DNA of 64,000 bases, from the NCBI GenBank assembly GCA_037127255.1, contig JBANSL010000013.1, positions 4,838,188 through 4,902,187 on the forward strand, written 5' to 3'. A program made the translations under genes and the position numbers. Of the stretch, positions 31,915 through 43,690 are shown piece after piece. The stretch is from Persicaria tinctoria. Its lineage: Eukaryota; Streptophyta; Magnoliopsida; Caryophyllales; Polygonaceae. The notes beneath the pieces were generated by a model, which made no database searches, was not told where the DNA came from, and saw nothing but the letters and a program-made list of their open reading frames with translations. Position 1 is the first letter of the stretch. Each line of letters begins with the position of its first letter.

Positions 31915-34344
31915 TCACGAGCTCTGCTGCGAGTACCAGAGTTTCTTCTGGCAGACGAGTATTTTCTCGTTCTCTACCGCATACTCGGTGTCTTCCTTCC
32001 TGCAGCCCCATCTCATTCCCTTTGCAATGGTGGAGATTGCATCCATGAAGTAGCTCGACTCTCGGATGATCACGTACCCGTATGGTCGGAGGATTCGGTC
32101 CATCTCCAACAGGACGTATTTCGTGTCGCACCTGTCGAAACACCCAAATTGAGTACATCCTTGGCTCAACTCAAAAGCGAGAGAAATACGCAATCTAACA
32201 GATGAGGGTGTAGTCAATTTACCTGTGATTTTCCGCGGTGAAGAGGCCATCGACATGAAGAAGATCGTATGTTCTCGGGTATGTAGAAAACGACTCACAC
32301 CTGCAGACCATAAAGCAACAACAATCAGCAATTCCGAGCATATTGGATCTGTCATAGATGAATCCTCGGATAAGGAAACGTACCAATCGTGATAGGTTCC
32401 GACAAGGCCTCGGTCATAGATCACAGGCAACGAGTTGGCACCGTAGGAAGAGACCACATTCATGACCCAGACAGGGTCTTTTACCAAAGACGCAGCGAAA
32501 CCACCATACATGGTGTTCATGTCCATAACGTTTCGTATCTTGTCGCTCCCAAGAGCCGGGAGTAGCTTCTTGTAGTGCTTCACCCTCGTCTTCCACTTGC
32601 CTTGGTCGTGTTTGAAAGCACCAGCACTGCCACCGGGAACATCTGAGACGCGCTCTGGTGCAACATCCAACCTCTGGGGCCACTTGGGAAGGGATTTCAG
32701 GTCTGTCTTCTTGAGCTTCGGGCTTGGTACTACAGCACATGATCGGAGAGGAGTGTACCACGCTGAATCTGGCTCGACAGAGTCATCACACTTGGGAGGA
32801 TTGGCTTCCACGCTGCTGAGCTGCTTGTAGCAGCTCTCGTCTGAAGACTTTTGCCACACGGCGATGTCATCCTTCTTGCTGTAAAGCTTGAAGCACAGAG
32901 AAGTTAGCAGCTTCTGAAGCTTCTGATAGTCTGTCTTCTGCTCCTCCTTGGTGGTGTTCCAGCCTCGCCATCTGTTCTCGTAGTTGACTGGTGGTCCGGA
33001 GAGAACCCAGAATCCTCCAGGGCGGAGAATGCGATGTATTTCCATGAGATAGATTCCTCCTGAAAATGGACAAGTGTTCTAACATCAAAATCAAACAACT
33101 AGAGTGAGATCAAAACCGAACAATAGTAACAAAAACTTACCAAACTCGGTCCAAGGGATCAGGCATCGAGAGCAGTGAGCCATATCAAAGGAGCTGGATG
33201 GGAAAGGAAGCCGTTGAGTAGAGATGATGCCAAGGATCGCCGGGATGCCACGCTCAAGAGCGAATTGAACTTGTGCTTCATGATTATCCCTCGGTGCAAG
33301 AGAGACAGTCAAGATTCCGCGATCCAACAGATCACCTCCCCAGCTCGCAACCTACAATTATTCAGCAATCAAGATATATGAGTTCACAACATACGAGTGC
33401 GAGCCAAACGCAATACTCATTGGAAATGAAAAGACAGGAGGAAGAAAATAAATCGGAACTCACCCCACAGCCAGTATCAATAGCTGTTCGCACAGTGCCA
33501 TCTTTCATTTGAGGGATCAAATTTTGCATTAGATCAACGTAGTGACTAACTCCATTCGGAAACATAGTACCTCCACCGGGGAAGATGAATTTCTCCCCTT
33601 CTTTTACAAGCCAGTGCTGATTTGACTTCTGTTTGTTGATCCAATCATATGGGACATTCCTGAAAGCATATCCAAGTGAAAAAATACATTATAATGTGAT
33701 TTCTAGTTGAAGCAAAGATCAATAAATACAATAAATTTTGAGACTTGTAACCATTTGGCGGGTCACTCACCGGTACCAAGCCTCTTTCTTGCTCTTAGGA
33801 TACTTAATTGGAGACTTGTACCCGTTTGGAGGAGGAATCAAGCACTCCTTCCTCTCGAAAGGCGGGGGGCAGTGTCGTTCCATAAATGTAAGCCGGTGAT
33901 AACCATACTTCTTCCATCTCTACAGAAAAGACAAAAATGCCCAAAGGAACTGATCAGTATCAAATGAGCCTTTGAACAATATGATTACATTTGACGCGAT
34001 TCACGGAACTGGAAATCTAAGTGATATGATCCAACTGATAAACACACCCTGGGGTCCGTGCAAGGAGTGTAGTCTTGATATTCAATGCTGCATTCCGGGA
34101 AGGAAACAGCTTTGATTTGAAGAGGAGCAACTAATGTATCCTTTGTCGAATCTGCTGACTCTTCGGTCATTTTGCTTGTCTCCTTAGCATTAAGCAGATC
34201 TTTCTGACTGCAGAAGATCCCGCCAAGATAAAACGAGAACCCACATAAGACAATGATCGACAAACAAGCCGTTAGCATCCTCATGCCTTTCTCATGCTGA
34301 GCATTTGGCTTCCCATCTTTCAGCTTCCCGTCTTTGTACTTCAT
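31915..34344 (-). CDS. PMT20: Probable methyltransferase PMT20/PMT21 type (DUF248)
   Basis: Type II Golgi membrane protein of the putative SAM-dependent methyltransferase family linked to pectin/glycan methylation (QUA2 relatives); PMT21 is also known as ERD3. Exons (minus): 34344-34048, 33919-33771, 33659-33464, 33351-33141, 33059-32384, 32300-32223, 32131-31915. They join in phase to 1824 nt, 607 aa; the family has about 600. Visible: short basic cytosolic tail, one transmembrane anchor (about residues 22-44), the conserved [12 protein letters not shown] start of the luminal domain, [14 protein letters not shown] (SAM-binding, about 210-214), [36 protein letters not shown] (second SAM-like motif), [12 protein letters not shown] and the C-terminal CQKKLWYS. 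The start gives the expected MKYKD N-terminus. PMT20 rather than PMT21 is inferred from gene order only. Confidence 0.95.
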
Positions 34345-35860
34345 CTTGGAAGGCTATCTGTTTACTGCCTGCACAACATGTGGCAAAAACTTGAGCTAAA
34401 TAAATGCAAGATTCAGTAAAATTCAAGTTACAGCAAGTACTATTCAATTAAATGAACAAACATTTGCCAATGCAACCAACAGATATATTTTTTCGGAGAT
34501 TAGAAAAACAAGCAGATCAACTTCCATGACAGTTGACAAATGACAAGCATACAAAATGAAACAATCTATCTGACTGGACCCTTGAATAATCATTATATTG
34601 TGATACATAAAAAAATAAGGTGAGATGTTAACCGACATGAAATCAGTGTCTGCTCAAGTTTCATAAGAAACCAAGCTAGATCTTTATCAGAGTGAATTTC
34701 ATTTATAATTCATATAAAGCATACAACATATGGTCATCTGAACCAGTGAACCACAACCAAGCTACCTCAAAGAATATAAAATCAAGCAGAAACAAGGGAT
34801 GAATAAAATAAAACCTCTGGGACCACGGGCTAATCCAGATCTACCGGTCAAATCCGAGGCACGAGAAACATTAATAAGCATACGAGATCTGATAGAGCCA
34901 ATCGGTTTTAAGGGCGTAATTATAGTTGTCAGGGGAAATTCATACAATTGTAGATGAGATTGGGGCCAAGGCTACCTAATTCACCAAAAATTAGGGGTAA
35001 GGGCCCTCCAACATAATGTGTGCTTTTAAGGGAGTGGGGAAAAGCACACAATGAAAAGGCAAAAGCAAAATCACTTCTAAACATGTCATATGGCATATTG
35101 ATTGCTTCATGTTCAAGAAAAAACTTTCTTGTATCAATGTAATGATTTTTTTTTGCCAAATGAGTTGTTTTCTCACATTCAAGTAGGAAAAAGCAAGAAG
35201 AAAAAAGCACAAAAGTCCAAGAAGCCAGCAAGGAAAAAAAGAGGATGGAAAGATGCAGTATGTAAGAAAGTTGAATAATCAAATGCCTACTAAGAGCAAG
35301 AGCTAAAAAATACTCAAAATAGTTTGGGATCCACCAAATATCATTGCTCATAAATTTCATAATCACCCTAATATATAGATTCTATTTTCTAATTATGTTT
35401 TTTTTTTTTAAAAAAAAGGAAAATGACATGAAATCTTTGAGATGGGCAAGATTCCAATCCCCAAATGTGTACACAGACAAATCAAAATTCCCCATCACCA
35501 AAACTCAAAATTAAGAGAAACCCAGATGCAGAAATTCACAGATCTACATGAACAATCCAAAACTAATCCAATCTTATGGGTAAAGACAGCACTCAATTTG
35601 GGCAAAAAGACAGAGAACTCCCAACTCTCCAAGCAGAAACCAACAACAGGCAAAGCAATGAAGAACAGCGACACGAGCAAAGAACCAAGAAAAGGCAGTA
35701 CAAATGCAAACGGAAGCAAAGAGCAAGTGGGCAATACCTAAGCCAAGAGAGTACAGCAAATCTCCGTCTCTGAACACTGAAATGAGAAAATGGGTACTGA
35801 TATATATGGATGAGGATGATGATGAAAGAGAAGAAGAAAACGAGTGAGGAATTTGAGGGT
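34345..35860 (-). promoter_or_regulatory. 5' leader with intron of the PMT gene
   Basis: Upstream of the ATG at 34344 the minus strand has an acceptor (TTGTGCAG) ending near 34371, and a donor (CTTAG followed by GTATTGCC) near 35740. This implies a leader intron of about 1.4 kb and a leader exon of roughly 120 bases rich in CT. Open frames inside this stretch have no family match and are taken as chance. Confidence 0.6.
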
Positions 35861-35883
35861 GTGGAGAGTGGAAACTCCCCCAA

Positions 35884-35890
35884 TTTATAA
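35884..35890 (-). promoter_or_regulatory. TATA box of the PMT gene
   Basis: The minus strand reads TTATAAAT about 30 bases upstream of the start of the CT-rich leader, which is the usual plant spacing. The transcription start is not proven. Confidence 0.55.
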
Positions 35891-36387
35891 CAAACTTGTA
35901 AATGGACCCCCAAAAATGCCCAAATTGCTTGACTTTTGCTTGCTTCGGTGTCCCCTTGTTTTATGGATTTGAGATCTGGTCACCCCCGGTTCAATCGAGT
36001 GAATGTGAATTGTAAAGTGAGAGGTGAACCCATGTACATAAAAGGAGCCAGCCACCGGCCTAGATTTCAATGTACAGGGAAAGTGATAAAGGGTTTTTTT
36101 TTTTTTAATTGACTGTAAATTGCTGGAGCTGAGTTGCAGTGCTGGGTTGGGTTTTATGGGAGTCTGGAAATTAGTTTGCGGATTTGGGAGGTGTTATGGC
36201 CTTGATTGGTGACCTAAAGTTGACAGATTTGGGTGTCTAAATACGGAGTATATCCCAACAGTGTACTTTTCATTTGATGTATTTTTGGAACTTTATAAAG
36301 TTAGTCTCAACCGGATCAGTAGAGATCCTCTTGTTGACAATAGTAATCCATTCAATGATCCTTTCATTTTGATTGAATGATAATATT
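35891..36387. other. Intergenic DNA upstream of the PMT gene
   Basis: Promoter-side DNA with no gene or repeat seen, apart from an A/T run near 36095 and one TACGGAGTA word at about 36242. Confidence 0.4.
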
Positions 36388-36402
36388 TTCTCCTCAGATT
36401 TT

Positions 36403-36580
36403 TTTTTTATGACAAGGAACTCATCTTTAATGATAAACCTCGAGCACGTGACCCATCAGGCAAGAACCACGCACCAGGTAAACCGGCTTACACCGACCAA
36501 CTCGACCCACTGATAAGGAACAAGGCAAACCTTGGATTTTCATCCACCCAAAATAGATGGTAAAACCGCCACACTATACC
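36403..36580 (-). mobile_element. SINE-like element with 15-bp target duplication
   Basis: Flanked by TTCTCCTCAGATTTT (36388-36402) and TTCTCCTCGGATTTT (36581-36595). The T-run at the left edge is the poly(A) tail of a minus-strand element. Its body (minus sense: AAGGTTTGCCTT, GGTGTAAGCCGGTTTACC, TGGTGCGTG) matches the body of the element at 38318-38527. The 5' part differs from that copy. Confidence 0.75.
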
Positions 36581-36706
36581 TTCTCCTCGGATTTTGAAAA
36601 TACTACATTCACACGAGTTGAATTTAAAAATGAAATTAATTTGTTAATTCGTCGTCTTTATTGTATAGAATTTTTAGAGGATATGTTTTAAGGTTATATA
36701 TTGTTA

Positions 36707-37031
36707 GACCATCCACAATGGTTTCGAGTAAAATGTACACATTTACACCAGATGTGGAGAAATACACATCACCTTTTAGTAATTGATGAAATGTGCATTT
36801 TTTACACATCATTCAAATATAGTTAATTTAAAACAAAAGGGAAAATAAAATCATAAAAACAAATCAATAAAATTGTCTAACTTTTTGTAAAAGTTCATAC
36901 ATATGGGGATGTGATGTGTTTAAATTTATACATTAAATGTTCAAGTGTTTACATGGACACATCCAAAACAACCAATGAAGTTAAAAAAATGTCTACAAAT
37001 ATGCATTTGCACACGACCATTGTGGATGGTG
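36707..37031. mobile_element. Tourist-like MITE
   Basis: Terminal inverted repeats GACCATCCACAATGG and (reverse complement) CACCATCCACAATGG are flanked by TTA on both sides (36704-36706 and 37032-37034), the 3-bp duplication typical of PIF/Harbinger elements. Length 325 bp, non-coding. Confidence 0.82.
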
Positions 37032-37066
37032 TTAGAAAAATAGAATGTTCATTTTTATATATATTT

Positions 37067-37308
37067 TACTACCTCCGTTCATAAATAAGTGACGTTTGAC
37101 TTTTTGACACTTTTTTAAGGAGTTAAAAACTACATAAAATATAATGTTTTTAATTGATTTTTTTATAATTTTATACATATTAGTTATAGGTTTAAAATTA
37201 TTTTAAAAAATTAATAAAAAAAAGTTAATATTTTATATAGTTTTTAGCTCATTAAAAAACGTGTTAAAAAGTTAAACAACTCTTATTAATGAACGGATGG
37301 AGGGAGTA
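37067..37308. mobile_element. Stowaway-like MITE
   Basis: Starts TACTACCTCCGTTCATAAAT and ends ATGAACGGATGGAGGGAGTA, with TA at both edges and a hairpin interior like the copy at 2248-2486. It begins 36 bases after the end of a Tourist-like element. Confidence 0.88.
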
Positions 37309-38305
37309 TTTAATTTATAGGCGTCAACATAACTTGAGAAGAAAGACAAATAGGAACTCAATTTTAGTCGGTAATTGGCATCATAATTTCTTCTCATTAG
37401 GCTAAGTAGTCTTTTTAGGTGGGTGAAGATAGGAAAAAATGATGAAAAGCAAAGAGTGTTATTTCATTTTTCCGCTTGTCAATTCATTGCATTTCTTTTT
37501 TTGTTTGTTTCTTAAATCTCTTTTTTTTTTTTTGGTGACGAGCGGACAAAATATCTTGCCTTGTTGAGATTTGATTTGGTGATTGAAATGGTAATTCATA
37601 TAGCAAGTGAAGTGGGTCATTTTTTTTAACTAAATTTATTTATTCCGTTTGGTTTGGTCCGCTTTATTTCTTTATCAAAAAAAAAATAAAAAAATCTTTT
37701 GACGATTTTTATATTCTACTATCTTATGTCATAGGATAAGTTTCGATCCGTTTGGTTTGGTCCGCTTGATTTCATCTTTTGTAGAGTGCGTTTGTATGAG
37801 TTCGCACCGTTATGTTTTATTATATTGTATGTTTCTGCTTATAGACGATTTTTCTGTCAGCCGACTTATCCGGTTCTCGAGTTTCAGATATGTCTAAACT
37901 CAAAAGATTTTAATTAATATATATGATAAGTTTCGAAATAAAAAAGATTCTATGCAAAAGAAACTAATCGATCCTAAGAACCTAATTAAAGGAAAAATTA
38001 AATTAATTAAAATTTAAAAAATATTTTTAAATTAATACTAATATCCTTATTCTATATCCCAAAGATATAAAATAAAAAAACCTTACTCTTATTATACCCC
38101 CTGAGTGATGTATACGGAGTATATTATACTATCAATGTTAGACCGGATAATACTAGTAGGTTTCGGGTACCCGGTTTTGCTCACCCGATTTGGGGCCAAA
38201 TCCACCGACAGTTTACGGGTGGGCCCTTTTCTGGCTTCTCCACACTTGGTTTTCCGCTAAATCGCGTTACTACTTACCATGTACTAAACCGGTAACATGT
38301 ATACT
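37309..38305. other. AT-rich intergenic DNA
   Basis: No gene or element recognised. A GC-richer segment at 38150-38260 shows nothing recognisable. One TACGGAGTA word at about 38110. Confidence 0.4.
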
Positions 38306-38317
38306 TCTATAATGATT

Positions 38318-38527
38318 TTTTTTTACGACGAATAACCCATCTTTGGTGACAAAGATCACACACCAGATAAACCAGCTTGCACCGACGGTCGGTTCGATCC
38401 ACTAAAAATAAGTAAGGCAAACCTTAGATTTTTAATTAAAAGAAATGGGCGGAGGTAAGAATCGAACCCGAGACCTCCTGACATCCGGCCCCTTGCTCCC
38501 CACCAGTGAGCCACCTCGACTGGGGCA
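38318..38527 (-). mobile_element. tRNA-derived SINE, ~210 bp, with 12-bp target duplication
   Basis: On the minus strand it starts with a tRNA-like head: GTGGCTCACTGGTGG is a box A and GGTTCGATTCT a box B, about 35 bases apart. A unique body follows, then a poly(A) tail (plus-strand T-run at 38318-38324). Flanks are TCTATAATGATT (38306-38317) and TCTACAATGATT (38528-38539), one mismatch. The open frame seen over the head (38432-38617) is chance. Confidence 0.82.
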
Positions 38528-38590
38528 TCTACAATGATTATTGTACGGAGTATAAAATATACTCGGGTAGAAGGGATAAATATTATTTTT

Positions 38591-39255
38591 AGGAAAAATG
38601 GACAAAAATAATACCAAGCATCAACTTTTGGTCAAAAATAATACGAACTTTGAAATTGACTGTTTCATATATGAACTATCGCCCTATTAACCGAAAATAA
38701 TACATATGTGTATTCCGGTGAACTTCCCGACCAAATACGCCACGTGGACGCCGGAAAACACAAATGACATAAATTTCTGTCACGTCACCAAACTTGTAAG
38801 TTATGCCATGTCATAAATTTATTTTTCATATTTTTTTAAAAAGAAAAAAATAAACAAATAGGCAAATAGCTACGTACAGTACCTTTCGAAACAATGGAGG
38901 AGAGAACGGTTGAACGAGCATATAACATTGAGAAGAAAGTGAAGACACCCACCCTCGATTCCATTGTTTCGAAATGTACTGTAGCTATTTGCCTATTTGT
39001 TTTTTTTTTTTTTTAAAAAGAAAAATAAATTTATGACATGGCATAATTTACAAGTTTGGTGACGTGGCAAAAATTTATGACATGTGTGTTTTCCGGCGTC
39101 CACATGGCGTATTTGGTCGGAAAGTTCACCGAAATACACCTATGTATTATTTTCAATTAATAGGGCGATAGTTCGTATATGAAATGGTCAATTTCAAAGT
39201 TCGTATTATTTTTGGCCAAAAGTTGATACTTGGTATTATTTTTGTCCATTTTCCT
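38591..39255. repeat. Long near-perfect inverted repeat (665 bp palindrome)
   Basis: The left arm, 38591-38898, is matched in reverse complement by the right arm, 38960-39255, with only scattered mismatches and small length changes in A/T runs. The loop is about 61 bp (38899-38959). Ends read AGGAAAAATGGACAAAAATA and its complement. Arms of about 300 bp are much longer than terminal repeats of ordinary MITEs, so it may be a foldback element. A TATT-type duplication at the edges is possible but not clear. No coding capacity; an 81-codon frame across the right end is chance. Confidence 0.88.
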
Positions 39256-39454
39256 TATTTTTATAATATTTTATTTAAAAAAAAATTATTAGGTTTCACA
39301 TTATCATTTAAAAGAATAATAATGGTCAAATCTACTACTATTATAAAAGAAGAAGCATGGCGTTATTGTTGTAAATTTGTAATCGTCACAATTCTACTAG
39401 CCATTCCACTAACCTTATTCCTCGTATAAGTACTAAATTATTTTACCAATGTCA

Positions 39455-39530
39455 TCTTGCTCTAGCGGTAAGGATGAGGTACTTCAAAGACGAGGTATCA
39501 GGTTTGAATCCCACTTTGTGTATTCACTTG
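39455..39530 (+). other. tRNA-like (pol III promoter-like) sequence
   Basis: Contains TCTAGCGGTAAGG (box-A-like) and GGTTTGAATCCC (box-B-like, one mismatch from the tRNA consensus) at tRNA-like spacing. It does not fold as a complete tRNA by eye, so it is more likely a SINE head than a tRNA gene. Confidence 0.45.
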
Positions 39531-39539
39531 AAGGGTCAA

Positions 39540-40300
39540 ATGGTGTATATTAATTCGCAGGGCCAAGCCAAAGTTGGGTTTTTAGGGTATGAGGACGCGA
39601 AGCAATGAGGCCAGTCATAAATCTTTGGCTCACCCTCTTCATCCGATATATTGTTCTTCTCGGTTGTTCTAGCTTCATCAATTTCCGTGGCTACCAAGCT
39701 ATATGTAAGGACTGATTTTCGCACTTGTGACCTAAGAAATAACGATCCCCATATTTGTAACCGATTGAGACCCAAATTCCGACGTTGTTGCGGACTGTTT
39801 GGAAGAGGCTTCCTGGTCAGGTTGTTTTCACCAACTGAAGGAGGGGTTTGTTTGGATCCACCGGTTGCTTGTTTATTCGGAGGATCAGCTGTTGTCTAAA
39901 CGGAATTTTCGCTTCTTGAATATCCCGAAGCATGATTGGAAAGCCATGGGGGTTTACTCAGCTTGACGATGGCCTGGACCACCCCCTGGTTTGATCAGCT
40001 GTTGTCCGAACGGAATTTTCGCTAGTGTCTCCGGTTTGCTCAGCTTGACCAACGATTTTATCTCAGCTTTTAGCCCGCTGATGTAGCTCGAAACGAAGTA
40101 TGACTCCGGTAAGCTCATATTATAGGCCAACATAGAAGCTAGCCTTTAATTCCTCGAATTTCTCCGTGTAATCTTCAAGATCGTCGATTTGTTCGAACTT
40201 GTTGAAATCTTTGATGACTTCGGCTCCTTGCTTCTCTCCAAATCGCACACAGATCGTCTGGCTCAGTTCTTGCCAATTTGCTTGGGGGTTCTGCATTAAA
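39540..40300 (-). pseudogene. Ty3/gypsy gag relic
   Basis: Read on the minus strand from about 40300, the sequence matches the retrotransposon gag domain: NWQELSQTICVRFGE, then DLEDYTEKFEELKASF, LPESYFVSSYISGLKAEIK and KLSKPETLA. A frame change occurs near 40120. Further down (39775-39536) comes the segment that usually follows the zinc knuckle, with SLVATEIDEA and ISDEEGEPKI. It is broken and no LTRs were found. Direct sub-repeats (CAGCTGTTGTC near 39885 and 39998) add to the decay. Confidence 0.75.
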
Positions 40301-41807
40301 AAACCATGTATTCATATGTTTACCACCGAATGTGAGTTCCTCGTCATTAAAAAAATACTATTGTATGATGAATTAAATTTTAAAAACTTATGAATAATAA
40401 ACTTAAATTTTATGATAAATTTCAAACAAATACTCAGTATCAATCAATTATCATATACTTTGAACTCACACTAAAAATTAAACCTACACGTACACTTTCA
40501 GTAACATAATTAAATACAGTATACGCCTATACGGAGTATATATTTACCATGATCGATCCTTTACGGATCACCATTCACCACCTCTGAAACAAAAATGTAA
40601 CGGAAATTTCGCAGAAATGCAGTTGAGAAATTTCGTTTCCATTAAAAAAAAATGGAAGCAAAAGCAAACAACGGGTGCAATAAGCCAAATTATAATGTCG
40701 GTGATTTAGATACTAATTAAACATTGGTACTGCCATGACAGTCGTACCGCAGGTTACTGTACAATTGATCAATCCTTTTCTCTGTCAGTGCAGTTATTCT
40801 CTAATGCACGGTGTACTGTTTTACTGTATATACTCCATCCATGTAAGATTCTCTAGACAACTAGATAAGTCTAGGAAAACCAAGAGATCGGACAAGTTGA
40901 AAGATTGACTAATTATCATTTACAACCAAAATCAAATAACATAAATAAACAACTGAATGAAAATTACAAGAAGAAAATTACATAGAGAAAATTGCAGAAA
41001 TAAAGTACATGTCATCCTACATTGAAAAATACAACCTAGAAGAATCAACAAACCGACCAGCCAAATGGAAAACGCTCACGTAGAACTCTGAGAATCATTA
41101 ACGGACATCTCAACTTGGACTCTAACCAGAATCAACATGTGTCGATCGCAAATGCATGGTGTATTGTTAGCTGCATCATAAAATTCTTGAAAAATATAAT
41201 TTTATTTTTAAATAAGATATTTATATTTTACACAACATACATTTATATTTGTATATTTATAAATTTTATCATAGTTTAGTTTTTGAAAAATATAAAAAAA
41301 ATATAAACTAATATGATTGATCAATTAATTACATGCATAACAATTCTAAGGTACTTATATTGGATACTATTTTATAAAGATAATGACTTATAATCAAGTG
41401 CTTGTATTGGATAATACATCCCTGGTATATAATTAACTAAAAGAATATGAATCATTCAATCTATCTAAATTTAAACTCATGTTAAGAATATTTAAAATCA
41501 AATTAGAATAACATTATCAACTTTATAGAGATGGTTCATGAGATCCAACCAAACTGTTGGAATATGGGGTAATCCTATATTAAAAATATTGAGATAATTA
41601 TATGAACAACATATAAGTTTGGTGGGATACTCCTTTCATTGTCAATTGATTTTGAGATGAAATCTTGTTGGGTTTGTGTTTTTGATCATGATGAAATCCC
41701 TCCTAAAAAGTCTCATTTTAATGAGATTCAGGTGGAACCACCAGGGCCATCCGCAGTCAACATGGGCTTACCTCAAACACGTGGTCGAAGGCCAAGTGAT
41801 TTTACAT
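40301..41807. other. AT-rich intergenic DNA
   Basis: No gene or clear element. One TACGGAGTA word at about 40530. The last 70 bases are GC-richer and, with 49376-50000, form the target locus split by the copia insertion. Confidence 0.45.
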
Positions 41808-41812
41808 GTGTC

Positions 41813-42502
41813 TGATGAAAATTAGATGCGCAGCGGAAGTTTTAGAAACTATTTTCTATCATCTAATTCAAGGATCTTCATGCATAAAATCGATAGATCA
41901 AATCATTGTTCATAGGAGATACCTCTTGACGCGTGAACCGGATCTAAACGGAGAGGATTCGGAAGAGAACTAGAGCCCCACGTGTTGCTCCTCTACTTGG
42001 TCCACAAGAGTCCGGTCTAGATCTCCTTTGCCTTCGACTGCTAGGACGAAGATCGAAAGGTGAACAATCAAATTGCTCTTAATTGATGATGGTAGAATTC
42101 AGCCCTCCCAAACCAATTGGTGCGGCTAAACTCACGTTCCTGGTTGGGATGTGTGAGTTAGGTTAAGTCATTATAAGCCCATCTTTATAAGCTTATATTT
42201 ATACCTTACTTGATTAATTATTTATTTCACAAATAAATCTTATCCCATTATTATTAATATATATCTAATATACACTAATAATAAAATCATCTATCTTTTG
42301 ATCAAGCCCGTCAACTCTAAGTGTGTGACCGCATAGGACCCGTTTATAATAGCCATGGGTTTAACCCGTTTAAGCCCATTAATCGTAGTTGGCTTCTAGC
42401 AAAGCATTACGACTCCTAAAATAATCGGATTGAATATCTCTATCAATTGTCCTATTCCATAACTAGTCATTGCACATTAAATTAAAGGACACAATTCCTT
42501 CA
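41813..42502 (-). repeat. 3' LTR of the copia element
   Basis: 690 bp, TG...CA. Differs from the other LTR at five positions: near 41818, 41892, 42080, 42148 and 42486. Carries a TATA-like AT-rich block in its middle. Confidence 0.95.
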
Positions 42503-42517
42503 ATCTCCCACTTGTCC
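42503..42517 (-). other. Polypurine tract of the copia element
   Basis: Minus strand reads ACAAGTGGGAGAT directly before the 3' LTR, a purine-rich tract of the kind that primes plus-strand synthesis. Confidence 0.75.
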
Positions 42518-43269
42518 TTAAACAAGTGTGCAATTTCAGATACCCGTGTCTCTTAATGTCATATTTGATGATATGGTGACATTCATATCTATTATCAAAT
42601 ATATATTCCTTGAACTCCGAGTTCGAACTGTCAATTAAACGGATGATTACAAATAATCCATCCGAGCATGGCCATGCATTTTCAGTTCTTGCTCTCCAAG
42701 TGGCCTAGACACCATTCCTTTTCAATGCATCTACAGTCTTGTATGACTATGGCTCCCACTCAACTTTTGGCAATCCCAACTACGACCTTTATAACTCCCT
42801 GTTACGGAAAGCGTTTAGCCGTGTCAAAGAAATACTAATCATCAAGAGGGACCATAACACACTCATGTATGAGGAATCTACTAATCATGGTTTAACTTAA
42901 AACTCTGTAATCCCTTTTGTAGAGTCTTAAGTTGGGTCTGTCCTATATGTATCATCCATACATATATATGTAATTGACTAGACATCTCCATGTCCCTATA
43001 GCTCATGAAACATGGCGCTATCAGTCAACTTACAATATAGTCATTTAATAAAATCACCTATGTCCAATTTGATGATTTCAGACTACGGACTTGTGATAAT
43101 TCATAACTGCATTTCACTTAATAGGGTTTCATTTACCAGAACACTTAAGATAAGCCCATTTGCGAACTATGAATTATTTGGACATTTTATTTATTATCGT
43201 TCAACACAATATATAAATAAAGATGAAATATCATATATCATAAAATCATCTAGTCGAACATAAACTCAG

Positions 43270-43690
43270 TGTCTAACACTCTAGACGTAAAATGTAATAG
43301 AAAGCAATCTCAAAGCCATTCTCCAATGTGTTTGAGACCCTTAGCCCTAGTGTGACCATCATGCTTGGGCTAGGCATAAGCTTCGTCAATGGATTTGCAA
43401 TATTGTCATATGTATGCACCTTACACATCTTAATGTCAAATAAGGTGAAACATCCTCATAAAATATACGATCAACTTGTCATCACCCTTAAGAAATCATC
43501 ATTGGTTCTTCTCAAGAACTTCAGGATGTTCTTAGTTGCACACTAGTGTGCCTCTCATGGAATCAATTGGTATTTGCTACACCTGCTCATAGCAAATGCA
43601 ACATCAGGTCATGTACACACCATGACATAGGTAAAACCCTTTCTTGGAATCTTGCATATTGAATATGTTAAGAATCTTATCTATATATAA
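43270..43690 (-). pseudogene. Copia pol C-terminal remnant with RNase H deletion
   Basis: Minus strand shows the stretch before RNase H (ILKFLRRTNDDFL near 43500) and, only about 70 bases further on, the segment that normally follows RNase H (CKVHTYDNIANPLTK near 43420). The RNase H catalytic core, normally over 100 residues, is therefore absent. Stops also interrupt the part near 43600-43690. Confidence 0.75.

Noticed and set aside
35442..35913. Frames of about 65-106 codons on both strands
   Set aside because: They fall in the leader exon and leader intron of the PMT gene and have no family match.
38432..38617. 61-codon frame on the minus strand
   Set aside because: It covers the tRNA-like head of a SINE and has no protein match.
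39184..39429. 81-codon frame
   Set aside because: It straddles the right arm of the long palindrome; not a gene.
39455..39530. tRNA gene on the plus strand
   Set aside because: Pol III boxes are visible, but the acceptor stem does not pair, so listed only as tRNA-like.
42503..43270. Extra coding in the 3' part of the copia element
   Set aside because: Open frames here match no retrotransposon domain and are opposite to or out of phase with pol.
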